Source of the DNA: Bacteroidales bacterium | Lineage (GTDB): Bacteria > Bacteroidota > Bacteroidia > Bacteroidales > VadinHA17 | DNA: 41,307 nucleotides | Reading direction: 5' to 3' | NCBI GenBank assembly: GCA_027028505.1 | Contig: JALVJE010000038.1 | Coordinates: 1-41,307 of the forward strand | Part shown: positions 14,510-22,951 of the stretch, piece after piece | How the letters are laid out: the number at the start of each line of letters is the position of its first letter | How positions within the stretch are numbered: position 1 is the stretch's first letter | Position numbers and translations under genes: made by a program | The notes under the pieces: generated by a model | Databases searched by the model: none | What the model saw: only the letters and a program-made list of their open reading frames with translations | What the model was told of the DNA's origin: nothing

Positions 14510-17363
14510 AATTCTCGAGATCTGAGGCTGAGCAGAGCAGGTGCCGGTCGCCCCAGGCCTCATCCACGCGGCTGACCGCAGGCCAGAACTTGTTCTCTTC
14601 CACCCACCCGAGAGGGAAGACCGCCTGACGGCGTCCGTACGGATGGGTCCACTCTTCGGCCAGCGCCACCCCCTGGGTGTGCGGTGCATTTTTCAGCACA
14701 TTGTCTTCGGCATCGGTCCGGCCTTCCTTCACCTCCATGATCTCGTCATAGATCTGTTTCATGGTCTCCACAAAACGGTCCAGCTCGGCTTTCGACTCGC
14801 TCTCGGTGGGCTCCACCATCAGCGTACCATGTACGGGGAAGGAGAGGGTGGGTGCGTGAAATCCGTAATCCATGAGGCGCTTGGCAATATCCGTTTCACT
14901 GATGCCTGTTTCGTGTTTGAAGGGACGGCAGTCGAGGATCATCTCATGTCCCACATACCCGGTCTCACCGGTATAAAGCGTTTTGAAATGATCTTTCAGG
15001 GCCGCTGAGATATAATTGGCGTTCAGTATCGCCACTTTGGTAGCTTTGGTGAGACCCTCGCTGCCCATCAGGCGTATGTAGGCATGGGATATCACCAGGA
15101 TCTGGGCGCTGCCGTAGGGAGCCGCCGAGATGGTATCATGCGAGCGGGCACCGCCCGTATGCACCACCGGATGGCCGGGCAGGAAATCCGTCAGGTGTTC
15201 GGCCACAGCTACGGGTCCTACGCCGGGACCGCCGCCGCCATGGGGTATCGCGAAGGTCTTGTGCAGGTTCAGATGACACACGTCAGCCCCTATGGCGGCG
15301 GGACTGGTAAGCCCTACCTGGGCATTCATGTTGGCACCGTCCATATACACCTGTCCGCCGTAACGGTGTATGATCTCCGTCATCTCTTTGATGCGGCTCT
15401 CGAAGACACCGTGCGTGGAGGGGTAGGTGACCATGAAAGCCGCCAGCCGCTCCTTATGTTCTTCGGCCAGGCGGGCCAGTGAGTCCACGTTGATGTTACC
15501 CCGCTCGTCACAATCGACCACCACCACCTGCATGCCGGCCATCACCGCGCTGGCGGGGTTGGTGCCGTGAGCCGACGAGGGGATCAGCACCACATCACGC
15601 TGCGTCTCGCCCCGTGATTCCAGATAACGCCGTATGATGGTCAGACCCGTGTATTCACCCGCCGCCCCGGAGTTGGGCTGAAAGGTAATGCCGGCAAAGC
15701 CCGTGATCTTCAGCAGGTCCTCCGTCAGATCGCCGATAATACGGCGGTACCCTTCCGCCTGTTCTGCAGGCACGAAAGGATGCAGGGCTGCGAACTCAGG
15801 CCAGCTCACCGGGATCATCTCCGCAGCAGCATTCAACTTCATGGTGCAGGAGCCCAGTGAGATCATCGAATGGGTCAGGGAGATATCCCTGCGCTCCAGC
15901 TTTTTCATATAACGCATCATCTCCGTCTCGGAGCGGTAACGGTGAAAGACCTGCTGCTGCATGAACGGGGAAGTACGCAGCAAGGCCTTGTCAAACCAGA
16001 TCCGTCCTTCCGTCACTTCCGACGCCGGTTTCTTTTTCCCGGCCGCGCCGGCAAAGACCTCCAGCAAATCTTCCATATCTGTGGGGAGGGTGGTCTCGTC
16101 CAGGCTGATCATGACAAAACCGTCATAATAGTAGTTCAGGTTGATCTCTTTCGCCAGCGCCAGTTCCCGGATCTTCTCTTTCTGCTCCGCCGTCACGCGT
16201 ATCTTCAGCGTATCGAAGAAAGTGTCATTCACCTGTTCATACCCCAGGCTTTTCAGGCCCTCATGGAGGGTTCCTGTCAGGGAGTGGATATTCTCCGCCA
16301 CCCTTTTCAGTCCTTCGGGGCCGCGGTACACGGCATAGAAGCCGGCCATGGTGGCCAGCAGGGCCTGGGCCGTACAGATATTAGAGGTGGCTCTTTCGCG
16401 CTTGATGTGCTGTTCGCGGGTCTGCAGGGCCATGCGGAGGGCCGGTTTCCCCTGTGCGTCGCGTGTCACCCCGATGATCCTTCCCGGCATGTGTCTTTTG
16501 TATCCCTCTCCGGCCGCGATGTACCCCGCATGGGGACCGCCGAAGCCCATGGGCAGTCCCAGCCGCTGCACCGAGCCCACCACCACATCGGCGCCCCATT
16601 CGCCGGGAGGCGTCAGCAGGGCCAGGCTCAGGATATCCGCCACGGCGACCACCGGCACATTCGCATCATGCATCTTTTCCGTCCACGCCCCAAGATCATG
16701 CACCACCCCGTCGCTGTCGGGATACTGGACCAGAGCGCCAAACAGATCCTCTTCCGCCGTCATCGTCTGCCAGGAGCCTTTCACCAACTCTATACCGCGG
16801 GCTTCGGCCCGGGTGCGCAGGATGGCTAGCGTCTGGGGGAAGACTTTCTCATCCACGAAAAAACGGATCACATTTGCTTTCACCTGGGCCCGGGGACGGG
16901 CATGGAAAAGCATCAGCATGGCCTCGGCTGCCGCCGTGCCTTCATCCAGCAGGGAGGAGTTGGCCAGGGGCAATCCGGTCAGCTCGATGATGGCCGTCTG
17001 AAAATTGAGCAAAGCCTCCAGACGTCCCTGCGAGATCTCGGCCTGGTAGGGAGTATAAGAGGTGTACCAGGCAGGGTTCTCCAGGATATTGCGCTGGATC
17101 ACCGGCGGGAACAATGTATTGTAATAGCCCATGCCGATGTAGGAACGGTACAGCCTGTTCTGCGAGGCGATCGCTTTGATGTACCGCTGATACTCCGCCT
17201 CGGTCATGGCGGCGATCTCCGGAAATTCTTCAAGACGTATATCGCGGGGGATAACCTTATCGATCAGGGCATCGAGGGACTCTTCGCCGACGGACCGGGC
17301 CATCTCTTCGGTCTCCTGCTTGCGGGGACCCAGATGACGGTCCATAAAATGTTCTGTTTTCAT
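14496..17363 (-). CDS. gcvP: Glycine dehydrogenase (decarboxylating), P protein of the glycine cleavage system
   Basis: 955 residues, full length for the single-chain P protein. PLP-dependent enzyme that decarboxylates glycine and passes the aminomethyl group to the lipoyl arm of H protein. The N-terminal half starts FMDRHLGPRKQETEEMARSV with YYNTLFPPVIQRNILENPAW. The C-terminal half has TFQPNSGAAGEYTGL, SAHGTNPASAVMAG and LNLHKTFAIPHGGGGPG, whose lysine binds PLP. The rest of the system (T and H proteins) is not in the window. A TACTTTTG promoter box lies 26 bases upstream. No glycine riboswitch fits in the 65-base gap to the next gene. It is convergent with ddl, with a 14-base overlap. Confidence 0.96.
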   Translation of the reverse strand: MKTEHFMDRHLGPRKQETEEMARSVGEESLDALIDKVIPRDIRLEEFPEIAAMTEAEYQRYIKAIASQNRLYRSYIGMGYYNTLFPPVIQRNILENPAWYTSYTPYQAEISQGRLEALLNFQTAIIELTGLPLANSSLLDEGTAAAEAMLMLFHARPRAQVKANVIRFFVDEKVFPQTLAILRTRAEARGIELVKGSWQTMTAEEDLFGALVQYPDSDGVVHDLGAWTEKMHDANVPVVAVADILSLALLTPPGEWGADVVVGSVQRLGLPMGFGGPHAGYIAAGEGYKRHMPGRIIGVTRDAQGKPALRMALQTREQHIKRERATSNICTAQALLATMAGFYAVYRGPEGLKRVAENIHSLTGTLHEGLKSLGYEQVNDTFFDTLKIRVTAEQKEKIRELALAKEINLNYYYDGFVMISLDETTLPTDMEDLLEVFAGAAGKKKPASEVTEGRIWFDKALLRTSPFMQQQVFHRYRSETEMMRYMKKLERRDISLTHSMISLGSCTMKLNAAAEMIPVSWPEFAALHPFVPAEQAEGYRRIIGDLTEDLLKITGFAGITFQPNSGAAGEYTGLTIIRRYLESRGETQRDVVLIPSSAHGTNPASAVMAGMQVVVVDCDERGNINVDSLARLAEEHKERLAAFMVTYPSTHGVFESRIKEMTEIIHRYGGQVYMDGANMNAQVGLTSPAAIGADVCHLNLHKTFAIPHGGGGPGVGPVAVAEHLTDFLPGHPVVHTGGARSHDTISAAPYGSAQILVISHAYIRLMGSEGLTKATKVAILNANYISAALKDHFKTLYTGETGYVGHEMILDCRPFKHETGISETDIAKRLMDYGFHAPTLSFPVHGTLMVEPTESESKAELDRFVETMKQIYDEIMEVKEGRTDAEDNVLKNAPHTQGVALAEEWTHPYGRRQAVFPLGWVEENKFWPAVSRVDEAWGDRHLLCSASDLENFSAE

Positions 17364-17388
17364 GGAATGATATTAAAATGTGCCGGGC

Positions 17389-17396
17389 CAAAAGTA
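17389..17396 (-). promoter_or_regulatory. Promoter -7 box for gcvP
   Basis: TACTTTTG on the minus strand is a full TAnnTTTG match, 26 bases before the gcvP ATG. A TTTG lies upstream, but only 14 bases away, so the -33 element is uncertain. Confidence 0.55.
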
Positions 17397-17428
17397 GGAA
17401 AACACAGCGGCAAAAAAAACCACAATTA

Positions 17429-18085
17429 TCACCTTTCGAGGAAATCCAGGAAGGGGTTGCTCCGGATCTCTTTGCCCACAGTGGTCTCGGGCCCATGACC
17501 GGGAAAAATGAGCGTATCCTCCGGCAGAACGGTCACGATCTTTTCCGTGATGCTTTTCACCAGCAGGTCATAATCACCCCCCGGCAGGTCTGTACGGCCT
17601 ATACTGCCGTTAAAAAGCACATCTCCCGAAAAAAGCAGACCGGTCTCGGGATGATAATAGGCCACACCACCCGGAGAATGGCCCGGCAGGTGGATCACCT
17701 GCAGGGAAGTATCTCCGAAAGAGATCTCTTTTTCAGGCAAAGCCCGGACCGGCGGAAGGTCTTTGACAGGAAAAGAGAAGATCTCCCCCTGGGAAGGCAC
17801 GGTCTCGTAAATGCCGTTATCTGCAGGATGCAGCAGGGGATCCAGACCGAACTCCCTGGCAAAGAAAGGAGCTCCGCAGACATGATCCAGGTGGGCATGG
17901 GTAAGTAGCACATGCTCAGGCTGCAGTTTCTTTTCACGGATGAAAGAGAGGATCTCCTCTTCTTCTTCTCCGGTATAGCACCCCGGGTCGATGATCACAC
18001 AGGCGCCCTGACCGTCATATACCACATACGTGTTCTCCATGAAAGGATTGAACACAAACTTTTTTACCTCCACCGATCTTTTCAT
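17429..18085 (-). CDS. MBL-fold metallo-hydrolase (glyoxalase II-like)
   Basis: 218 residues with the full metallo-beta-lactamase metal site: THAHLDHVCG (62-71), LPGHSPGGVAYYHPE, FSGDVLFNGSIGRTDLPGG, and FPGHGPETTVGKEIRSNPFL at the C-terminus. The compact length and NPFMENTYVVYDGQGACVII opening match the YcbL/GloB-like group, hydrolases of S-acyl-glutathione or related thioesters. True substrate is unknown. Its ATG overlaps the pcm stop by four bases (ATGA), so the two are one operon with pcm first. Confidence 0.9.
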   Translation of the reverse strand: MKRSVEVKKFVFNPFMENTYVVYDGQGACVIIDPGCYTGEEEEEILSFIREKKLQPEHVLLTHAHLDHVCGAPFFAREFGLDPLLHPADNGIYETVPSQGEIFSFPVKDLPPVRALPEKEISFGDTSLQVIHLPGHSPGGVAYYHPETGLLFSGDVLFNGSIGRTDLPGGDYDLLVKSITEKIVTVLPEDTLIFPGHGPETTVGKEIRSNPFLDFLER

Positions 18086-18762
18086 GCTCCTTTTCCGTTG
18101 CCGTTGTTACTGGTGCCTTTCATCATAGGGACAAAGACAAAATAACCGTGTCGTGTGATCTCGATATCGTCCTTGCTGTGTTTGATCAGGCGGGTCATCT
18201 CCTGGGTGTCGCTGTCCCCCACAGGGGCCACAAGGATGCCGCCGGTCTTCAGTTGGCGGATAAGTGCTTCCGGTATTTCGGGAGCTGCCGCCGTAATGAG
18301 GATCTTGTCAAAAGGTGCAAAAGCCGGCAGGCCTTCATACCCGTCGCCGTAAAAGAAACGGGGATGGTATCCCAGCCGTGTGAGAAGGGCCTGGGCATTG
18401 AGGAAGAGCTCTTTCTGTCTTTCTATGGTGAAAACGCGGGCACCCATCTCGAGGAGAATGGCTGCCTGATAACCCGATCCCGTGCCTATCTCCAGCACCT
18501 TATCTCCTTTCCGGATGTCCAGCAGGGAGGTCTGAAAAGCCACGGTGTAAGGCTGCGAGATGGTCTGCCCCGCTCCGATGGGAAAAGCCTGGTCTTTGTA
18601 GGCAAAGTCCAGGAACCCGGAAGCCATGAAGAGATGCCGGGGCACTTTGTTGATGGCCTCCAGCACCGCTTCGTTGGTGATGCCCTTGGACCGGAGCTCT
18701 TCGACAAGCTTTTTTCTCAGGCCTTTGTGCCTGTAGTTATCCTCCAGATCATTGTACTTCAT
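18082..18762 (-). CDS. pcm: Protein-L-isoaspartate O-methyltransferase
   Basis: 226 residues. SAM-dependent repair enzyme that methylates isoaspartyl residues in damaged proteins. Motifs: VPRHLFMASGFLDFAYKDQA, FPIGAGQTISQPYTVAF (substrate pocket), KVLEIGTGSGYQAAILLEMG (SAM loop), RQKELFLNAQALLTRLGY and FDKILITAAAPEIPEALI. Cytosolic. First gene of a pair with the MBL hydrolase, divergent from the gene at 18860; the 97-base gap is AT-rich. Confidence 0.95.
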   Translation of the reverse strand: MKYNDLEDNYRHKGLRKKLVEELRSKGITNEAVLEAINKVPRHLFMASGFLDFAYKDQAFPIGAGQTISQPYTVAFQTSLLDIRKGDKVLEIGTGSGYQAAILLEMGARVFTIERQKELFLNAQALLTRLGYHPRFFYGDGYEGLPAFAPFDKILITAAAPEIPEALIRQLKTGGILVAPVGDSDTQEMTRLIKHSKDDIEITRHGYFVFVPMMKGTSNNGNGKGA

Positions 18763-18832
18763 GACGTGATTATCAACAATATGCCGTTAATAACTTAACC
18801 TTAAAAATATTACAAGAGATGGTCAAAAAATG

Positions 18833-18840
18833 TATGTTTG
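18833..18840 (+). promoter_or_regulatory. Promoter -7 box for the Gfo/Idh-like gene
   Basis: TATGTTTG is a full TAnnTTTG match. Transcription would start at about 18846, which excludes the in-frame ATG at 18830 and favours the ATG at 18860. Confidence 0.6.
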
Positions 18841-18859
18841 CAAAAACGACTACAAAAAT

Positions 18860-19780
18860 ATGATAAAAATCGGGGTTTTCGGCATAACCGATGAAACAAT
18901 CGCGTTGGCCGGCCGGATAAAAAAGGAAAAAGAGTTTGCCCTCACAGGGATCCATTTCTCTCCTTCCGCCGGCAGTTCTTTCCCGCAGGACCCCGGTTTC
19001 CTGGCCACCGACCCGGAAGAAATGCTCATGCGTTCGGACCTGGTGGTCTTCTCCGATCCTTATCCCGCTGATCTGCTCTTTCTCCGTGCCGCCATACGCA
19101 TGTCACGGCCCCTCTTTTTCCCGTCTACAGCACACCTTTCCTCCCAGGCTCTTCAGGAGATCCAGGCCCTGGCGCAGGAAGGGGATGTACCGGTGTATTG
19201 CTACAATCCTTTGCGCGATCATCCGCTTTTCCGGACAGCTCTGGAGAAAGCGGGGCATCCGCTCTTCACCGAGATCATACGCCACTGGCAGGCCGGCCCC
19301 GAAGGAGAACGCGATCTCACTGCCTCGCTGATCCATTCCGTGGAAGCCACGCTGCACATGAACCCCACCCGTCCGCGACGTCCTGCCGTAGGTGCCTACT
19401 TCCGGCCGGACAATGCCGCCGCCATGGTACATATACAGGCGGAGTTCAATGACGGCATGACCGCCCTGATCCGCCACGAGCTGACAGGCAACCGGAATGC
19501 TCTCCTCTGCCGGATCACAGGCGGGAACGGTACCGTCACCGCCGATCTGGAAAACAACATCCTCCGATCCCGCGGTCCGTCTTCTGTCGTCAGGAAACCC
19601 CTGAAAGGGAAACGCATCAACCCCTTGTACCCTTGTTTCCGCAACTTTGCCCTCCGGTTGGACACCCGGCCCTTTTCCCTGCTGGAAGAGCGTATCCACG
19701 CATCCCGCCTCACGGGTTATATCCTGGAAAAGATCCACAGCAAGACCCTGAGCCATCTGCCGGCCGAAAAAAACTGGTAA
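18860..19780 (+). CDS. Gfo/Idh/MocA-like protein with degenerate nucleotide-binding loop
   Basis: 306 residues from the ATG at 18860; the start is set by the promoter box at 18833. The first 120 residues look like a Rossmann fold (MIKIGVFGITDETIALAGRI, then LVVFSDPYPADLLFLRAAIR, RPLFFPSTAHLS), and the rest resembles the alpha/beta dimer domain of Gfo/Idh/MocA oxidoreductases (RDLTASLIHSVEATLHMNP). The usual GxGxxG loop is only GVFGIT and no EKP motif follows, so dinucleotide binding is doubtful. It precedes a sugar transferase by 76 bases and may act in the same glycan pathway. Assignment to the superfamily is moderate; function is unknown. Confidence 0.6.
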   Translation: MIKIGVFGITDETIALAGRIKKEKEFALTGIHFSPSAGSSFPQDPGFLATDPEEMLMRSDLVVFSDPYPADLLFLRAAIRMSRPLFFPSTAHLSSQALQEIQALAQEGDVPVYCYNPLRDHPLFRTALEKAGHPLFTEIIRHWQAGPEGERDLTASLIHSVEATLHMNPTRPRRPAVGAYFRPDNAAAMVHIQAEFNDGMTALIRHELTGNRNALLCRITGGNGTVTADLENNILRSRGPSSVVRKPLKGKRINPLYPCFRNFALRLDTRPFSLLEERIHASRLTGYILEKIHSKTLSHLPAEKNW

Positions 19781-19856
19781 GAAAAGCGCCCTCACACAGA
19801 CTATTTCCTTCCTCCTTACGTTTTATTTAATTGACCTGCGTTAGCGACCTTTCCTG

Positions 19857-21275
19857 ATGAACAAGAAAAGACAGGTGCTTCTGTATGTTACCTCTGATTA
19901 TCTGGCTGCCGTAGCAGCCTGGACCCTCTTTTTCATATACCGGAAGCTGGTCGTCGAGCCGATGAAGTTTGGTGCACCTGTGCCATTGCACCTGGATGAG
20001 AAATTCTTCCTGGGTATCTTTTTCATCCCCCTGGGATGGCTGCTGCTCCATTACCTGTCCGGATATTACCGGGATATTTACAGAAAGTCCCGGCTGCAGG
20101 AGTTTTTCCTTACTCTCCTCGTGACCCTGATAGGTGTGACCATCCTTTTCTTCCTGGTCATCCTCAATGATATCATCTCCTCTTACAGGAATTACTACCG
20201 TCTTTTCGGCGTTCTTTTCCTGCTGCAATTCTTCCTCACTTACATCCCCCGGCTGGTGATCACCTCGATCACCAACTACCGCATACACACAGGAAAACTG
20301 GGGTTCAATACCGTGATCATCGGAAGCTCGGAGAAGGCGGTGAACATCTATAAAAAAGTGAAAAGCTTCAACGGCCGGTCGGGCTACCGCTTCATCGGTT
20401 TTCTCTCCCTGAAGCCGGTAAAAGACCCTCCCATGGCCCGTTATCTGCGCTATCTGGGTCAGCTGAAAGATGCCGGTCACATCTTCGCCGGCAATCCGCA
20501 GGTGGATGAGATCATCCTGGCCATCGAGGAAAAAGAGAAAAAAGAGATCGGCTACATCCTCAACAAGCTTTTCTCGGTCCATGCCCATCTGCAGGCCATC
20601 CCCGAGCTCTATGACATTCTGGCGGGGAGGGTACGCATGTCCTCTTTTCTGGGCACCCCCCTCATCGAGATCACCCACGAGCTGATGCCGGCCTGGCAGA
20701 CGGTTGTCAAGACCCTGATGGACTATACCGCTGCCGTCCTCGTCCTGCTGCTGACCCTGCCCCTGACGCTGGTCCTCTCCCTGATCATCAAATTCACCTC
20801 GCCGGGACCTGTCTTTTTTGTCCAGGAGCGGGTGGGAAGGCATGGCAAGCCGTTCAACATCATTAAGTTCCGAACGATGTACAAGGATGCCGAAAAGGAC
20901 GGACCGGCCCTCTCTTCAGCCAATGACCCACGCATCACTCCCATCGGCCGCTTTTTACGGCGTACCCGTCTGGACGAACTGCCCAACTTCATCAATGTTC
21001 TGAAAGGGGAAATGTCACTTGTAGGACCGCGTCCCGAGAGAAAATATTTTGTCGACCAGATCCTGAAGAAGGCCCCCCATTACATTCATCTGCAAAAAGT
21101 AAAACCGGGCATCACCTCCTGGGGGCAGGTAAAATACGGTTATGCCGAAAATGTGGAACAGATGATCGACCGGATGCAGTTCGATATGATCTATATTGAG
21201 AACATGTCGCTTTATGTGGATATGAAAATCCTCTCCCATACGCTGGTGACCGTGCTGGGAGGGAAAGGGAAGTAG
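19857..21275 (+). CDS. Polyprenyl-phosphate glycosylphosphotransferase (initiating sugar transferase)
   Basis: 472 residues of the WbaP/WcaJ type. The N-terminal part has about four to five membrane helices (YVTSDYLAAVAAWTLFFIYR onward), the middle is a Rossmann-like CoA-binding-type domain (FNTVIIGSSEKAVNIYKKV), and the C-terminal catalytic domain has a re-entrant helix (LVLLLTLPLTLVLSLIIKFT), SPGPVFFVQERVG, FNIIKFRTMYKDAE, RRTRLDELPNFINVLKGEMS and LVGPRPERKYFV. It transfers a sugar phosphate to undecaprenyl phosphate, the first step of O-antigen, capsule or other exopolysaccharide. No polysaccharide cluster follows, only repeats and then thpR, so it is an isolated initiating enzyme. Confidence 0.93.
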   Translation: MNKKRQVLLYVTSDYLAAVAAWTLFFIYRKLVVEPMKFGAPVPLHLDEKFFLGIFFIPLGWLLLHYLSGYYRDIYRKSRLQEFFLTLLVTLIGVTILFFLVILNDIISSYRNYYRLFGVLFLLQFFLTYIPRLVITSITNYRIHTGKLGFNTVIIGSSEKAVNIYKKVKSFNGRSGYRFIGFLSLKPVKDPPMARYLRYLGQLKDAGHIFAGNPQVDEIILAIEEKEKKEIGYILNKLFSVHAHLQAIPELYDILAGRVRMSSFLGTPLIEITHELMPAWQTVVKTLMDYTAAVLVLLLTLPLTLVLSLIIKFTSPGPVFFVQERVGRHGKPFNIIKFRTMYKDAEKDGPALSSANDPRITPIGRFLRRTRLDELPNFINVLKGEMSLVGPRPERKYFVDQILKKAPHYIHLQKVKPGITSWGQVKYGYAENVEQMIDRMQFDMIYIENMSLYVDMKILSHTLVTVLGGKGK

Positions 21276-21530
21276 GAAGGATGAAGGATGAACGTTGAAC
21301 GCCGAATGTCGAATGTCGAATGTCGAATTTTGATTTCTGATTTCTGATTTCTGATTTTTCAGTCATTCAAGCTTCGAGTTTGCTCATCCAGCACCCCCGT
21401 ACGACCGGAATCGTCCCTGCCCGAATGAATTCGTTCAGGCGGGCGGGCGGGCAGCACCCAGCACCCTGTAACCAACCTGAAGCACTCCACACTCCACACT
21501 CCAAACTCCAAACTTTCCCAACATATCGGG
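21276..21530. repeat. Dense mosaic of intergenic word repeats
   Basis: The 262-base gap after the sugar transferase contains at least five repeat families in series: GATGAAGGATGAACGTTGAA and GAATGTCGAATGTCGAATG (21281-21325), GATTTCTGATTTCTGATTTC (21330-21356), ATTCAAGCTTCGAG (21365-21378), CCAGCACCC (21388 and 21453), a GC-rich hairpin (21418-21446), and CTCCACACTCCACACTCC with CTCCAAACTCCAAAC (21485-21515). No gene is seen. Confidence 0.8.
21418..21446. repeat. GC-bounded hairpin inside the repeat mosaic
   Basis: GCCCGAATGAA pairs with TTCGTTCAGGC, with two non-Watson-Crick positions, and the element ends in GCGGGCGGGC. Its ends resemble those of the hairpin at 6133-6168 and of the 26-bp array units. 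Confidence 0.5.
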
Positions 21531-21537
21531 TAAAGAC

Positions 21538-22098
21538 CTATCCTTTTAACCCATACCTGTGCAGCACCCTGTATTTCGGTCCTTCGGGTCTGAGGATGCT
21601 TTCGAGGAGATGGATCTCATTTACCGGCAGGCGGGTGACGGGCACGTCCCGGTTATCGGTGATCACCTCTGCAAATTTTTTCCTGTCACCGATCCATTTG
21701 ATACGGCCTATTGTGAGATGGGGGGAAAAGGGCTTGTCGGGCAGGTCAAAATCCCCCTCGATCAGCACCTCCTCCACCGTTTCTGCCAGGCGGTCCAGAA
21801 GAGCAGCCGGTTCGGTGCCAAGCCACAACACACGGGGACGCTGCAGGCCGGGAAAGACCCCCACTCCCCTGAAAGAGAGCCCGAAGGCCGGCAGCAGAGC
21901 AAGATACTGCCCGAAAAGCCGGTCAGCACGTGCAATGGCCTCCTCCTCCAGATCGCCGAAGAAATGGAGGGTCAGGTGCAGGTTCTCCGGCCTGACCCAT
22001 TTGATCTTCTCCTCTGCCAGGCCGGCACGTATCTTATCATAAAACCGTCCTATCGCCGGTTCCTGCCCCACAGGAACAGCCAGAAACACCCTTTTCAT
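21538..22098 (-). CDS. thpR: RNA 2',3'-cyclic phosphodiesterase (2H family, LigT-like)
   Basis: 186 residues with the two HxTx motifs of the 2H phosphoesterase fold: HLTLHFFGD (His 41) and HLTIGRIK (His 127). It starts MKRVFLAVPVGQE, typical for ThpR/LigT. The enzyme opens 2',3'-cyclic phosphates on RNA ends or can join 2'-5' ends in vitro. Cytosolic. It is convergent with the sugar transferase and separated from it by the repeat mosaic. Divergent from elbB with a 77-base gap. Confidence 0.92.
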   Translation of the reverse strand: MKRVFLAVPVGQEPAIGRFYDKIRAGLAEEKIKWVRPENLHLTLHFFGDLEEEAIARADRLFGQYLALLPAFGLSFRGVGVFPGLQRPRVLWLGTEPAALLDRLAETVEEVLIEGDFDLPDKPFSPHLTIGRIKWIGDRKKFAEVITDNRDVPVTRLPVNEIHLLESILRPEGPKYRVLHRYGLKG

Positions 22099-22175
22099 GG
22101 AATTACATATTTATGGTAACACATATGCAGGGAAATTTATAACTTTATGACACCAAACACAAAAATATGTAAGCC

Positions 22176-22835
22176 ATGGAAGATAAGAAAAAGTTCGCAG
22201 TGATCCTTTCCGGATGCGGTGTATATGACGGTGCCGAGATCCATGAGGCCACCATGACCCTGTATGCCATCATGAAGCAAGGCGGTGTCTATGAGATCTT
22301 CGCTCCCGACATCCCCCAGTACCATGTTATCAACCATATTACCGGGGAAGAGATGAACGAGACGCGCAATGTGCTGATCGAGTCGGCCCGTATCGCCCGC
22401 GGCAAGATCCGGCCGCTGAGCGAGTTCAATGAGAAGGATTTCGATGCCCTCATCATGCCGGGCGGATTCGGCGTGGCCAAGAACCTGAGCGATTTTGCCT
22501 TCAAAGGACCGCAATGTAATGTGAACGAAGAGGTGGCCGGTGCCATCAAGGCCATGGTTGCCGCCGGCAAGCCCATCGGCGCGCTCTGTATCTCCCCGGC
22601 CATCGTTGCCCGCGTACTGGAGGATGTGGAGGTGACCATCGGCCAGGACAAGGATACCGCCGAAGCCATCGAGGCCATGGGAGCCCGCCATGTGCAGACC
22701 ACCCACGGAGAGGTGGTCATAGACAAAAAATACAACGTGGCCACCACCCCCTGCTACATGCTCGACGCCACCATCCTGGATATCGCCGACGGCGCTATCA
22801 ATGTGGTAAAGGCGATGATGGAAATGATGGAATGA
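22176..22835 (+). CDS. elbB: ElbB-type DJ-1/PfpI protein (isoprenoid biosynthesis glyoxalase)
   Basis: 219 residues. Start MEDKKKFAVILSGCGVYDGA is characteristic of ElbB. VINHITGEEMNETRNVLIES, FDALIMPGGFGVAKNLSDFA, and the nucleophile elbow GALCISPAIVARVL (cysteine) follow, then HVQTTHGEVVIDKKYNVATT. Family members act on small aldehydes such as glyoxal and have been linked to isoprenoid output, but the physiological role is unclear. A near-consensus box TAACTTTA lies at 22140-22147. It is a single-gene unit. Confidence 0.92.
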   Translation: MEDKKKFAVILSGCGVYDGAEIHEATMTLYAIMKQGGVYEIFAPDIPQYHVINHITGEEMNETRNVLIESARIARGKIRPLSEFNEKDFDALIMPGGFGVAKNLSDFAFKGPQCNVNEEVAGAIKAMVAAGKPIGALCISPAIVARVLEDVEVTIGQDKDTAEAIEAMGARHVQTTHGEVVIDKKYNVATTPCYMLDATILDIADGAINVVKAMMEMME

Positions 22836-22860
22836 AAGTAATTAAGGCAAAAGTAATCCT

Positions 22861-22898
22861 CCTTCGTCCCGGTGTACCGGGACTACGGCGGACGAAGG
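22861..22898. repeat. Nested inverted repeat between elbB and the DUF4294 gene
   Basis: Outer arms CCTTCGTCC (22861-22869) and GGACGAAGG (22890-22898) are perfect complements. Inside lies a second perfect hairpin, CCCGG-TGTA-CCGGG (about 22868-22881). It lies between convergent genes and lacks a T-tract on either side, so it is not a standard terminator. GGAACATGAAACATG words follow at 22923-22945. Confidence 0.7.
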
Positions 22899-22951
22899 AT
22901 GAAGAGATAATGCGATCAACCTGGAACATGGAACATGAAACATGAAACTCT

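Noticed and set aside
17364-17428. Glycine riboswitch upstream of gcvP
   Set aside because: The gap is only 65 bases and shows no paired helices; only a promoter box is visible.
22861-22898. Rho-independent terminator for elbB or the DUF4294 gene
   Set aside because: The stem is strong, but neither strand has a following T run.
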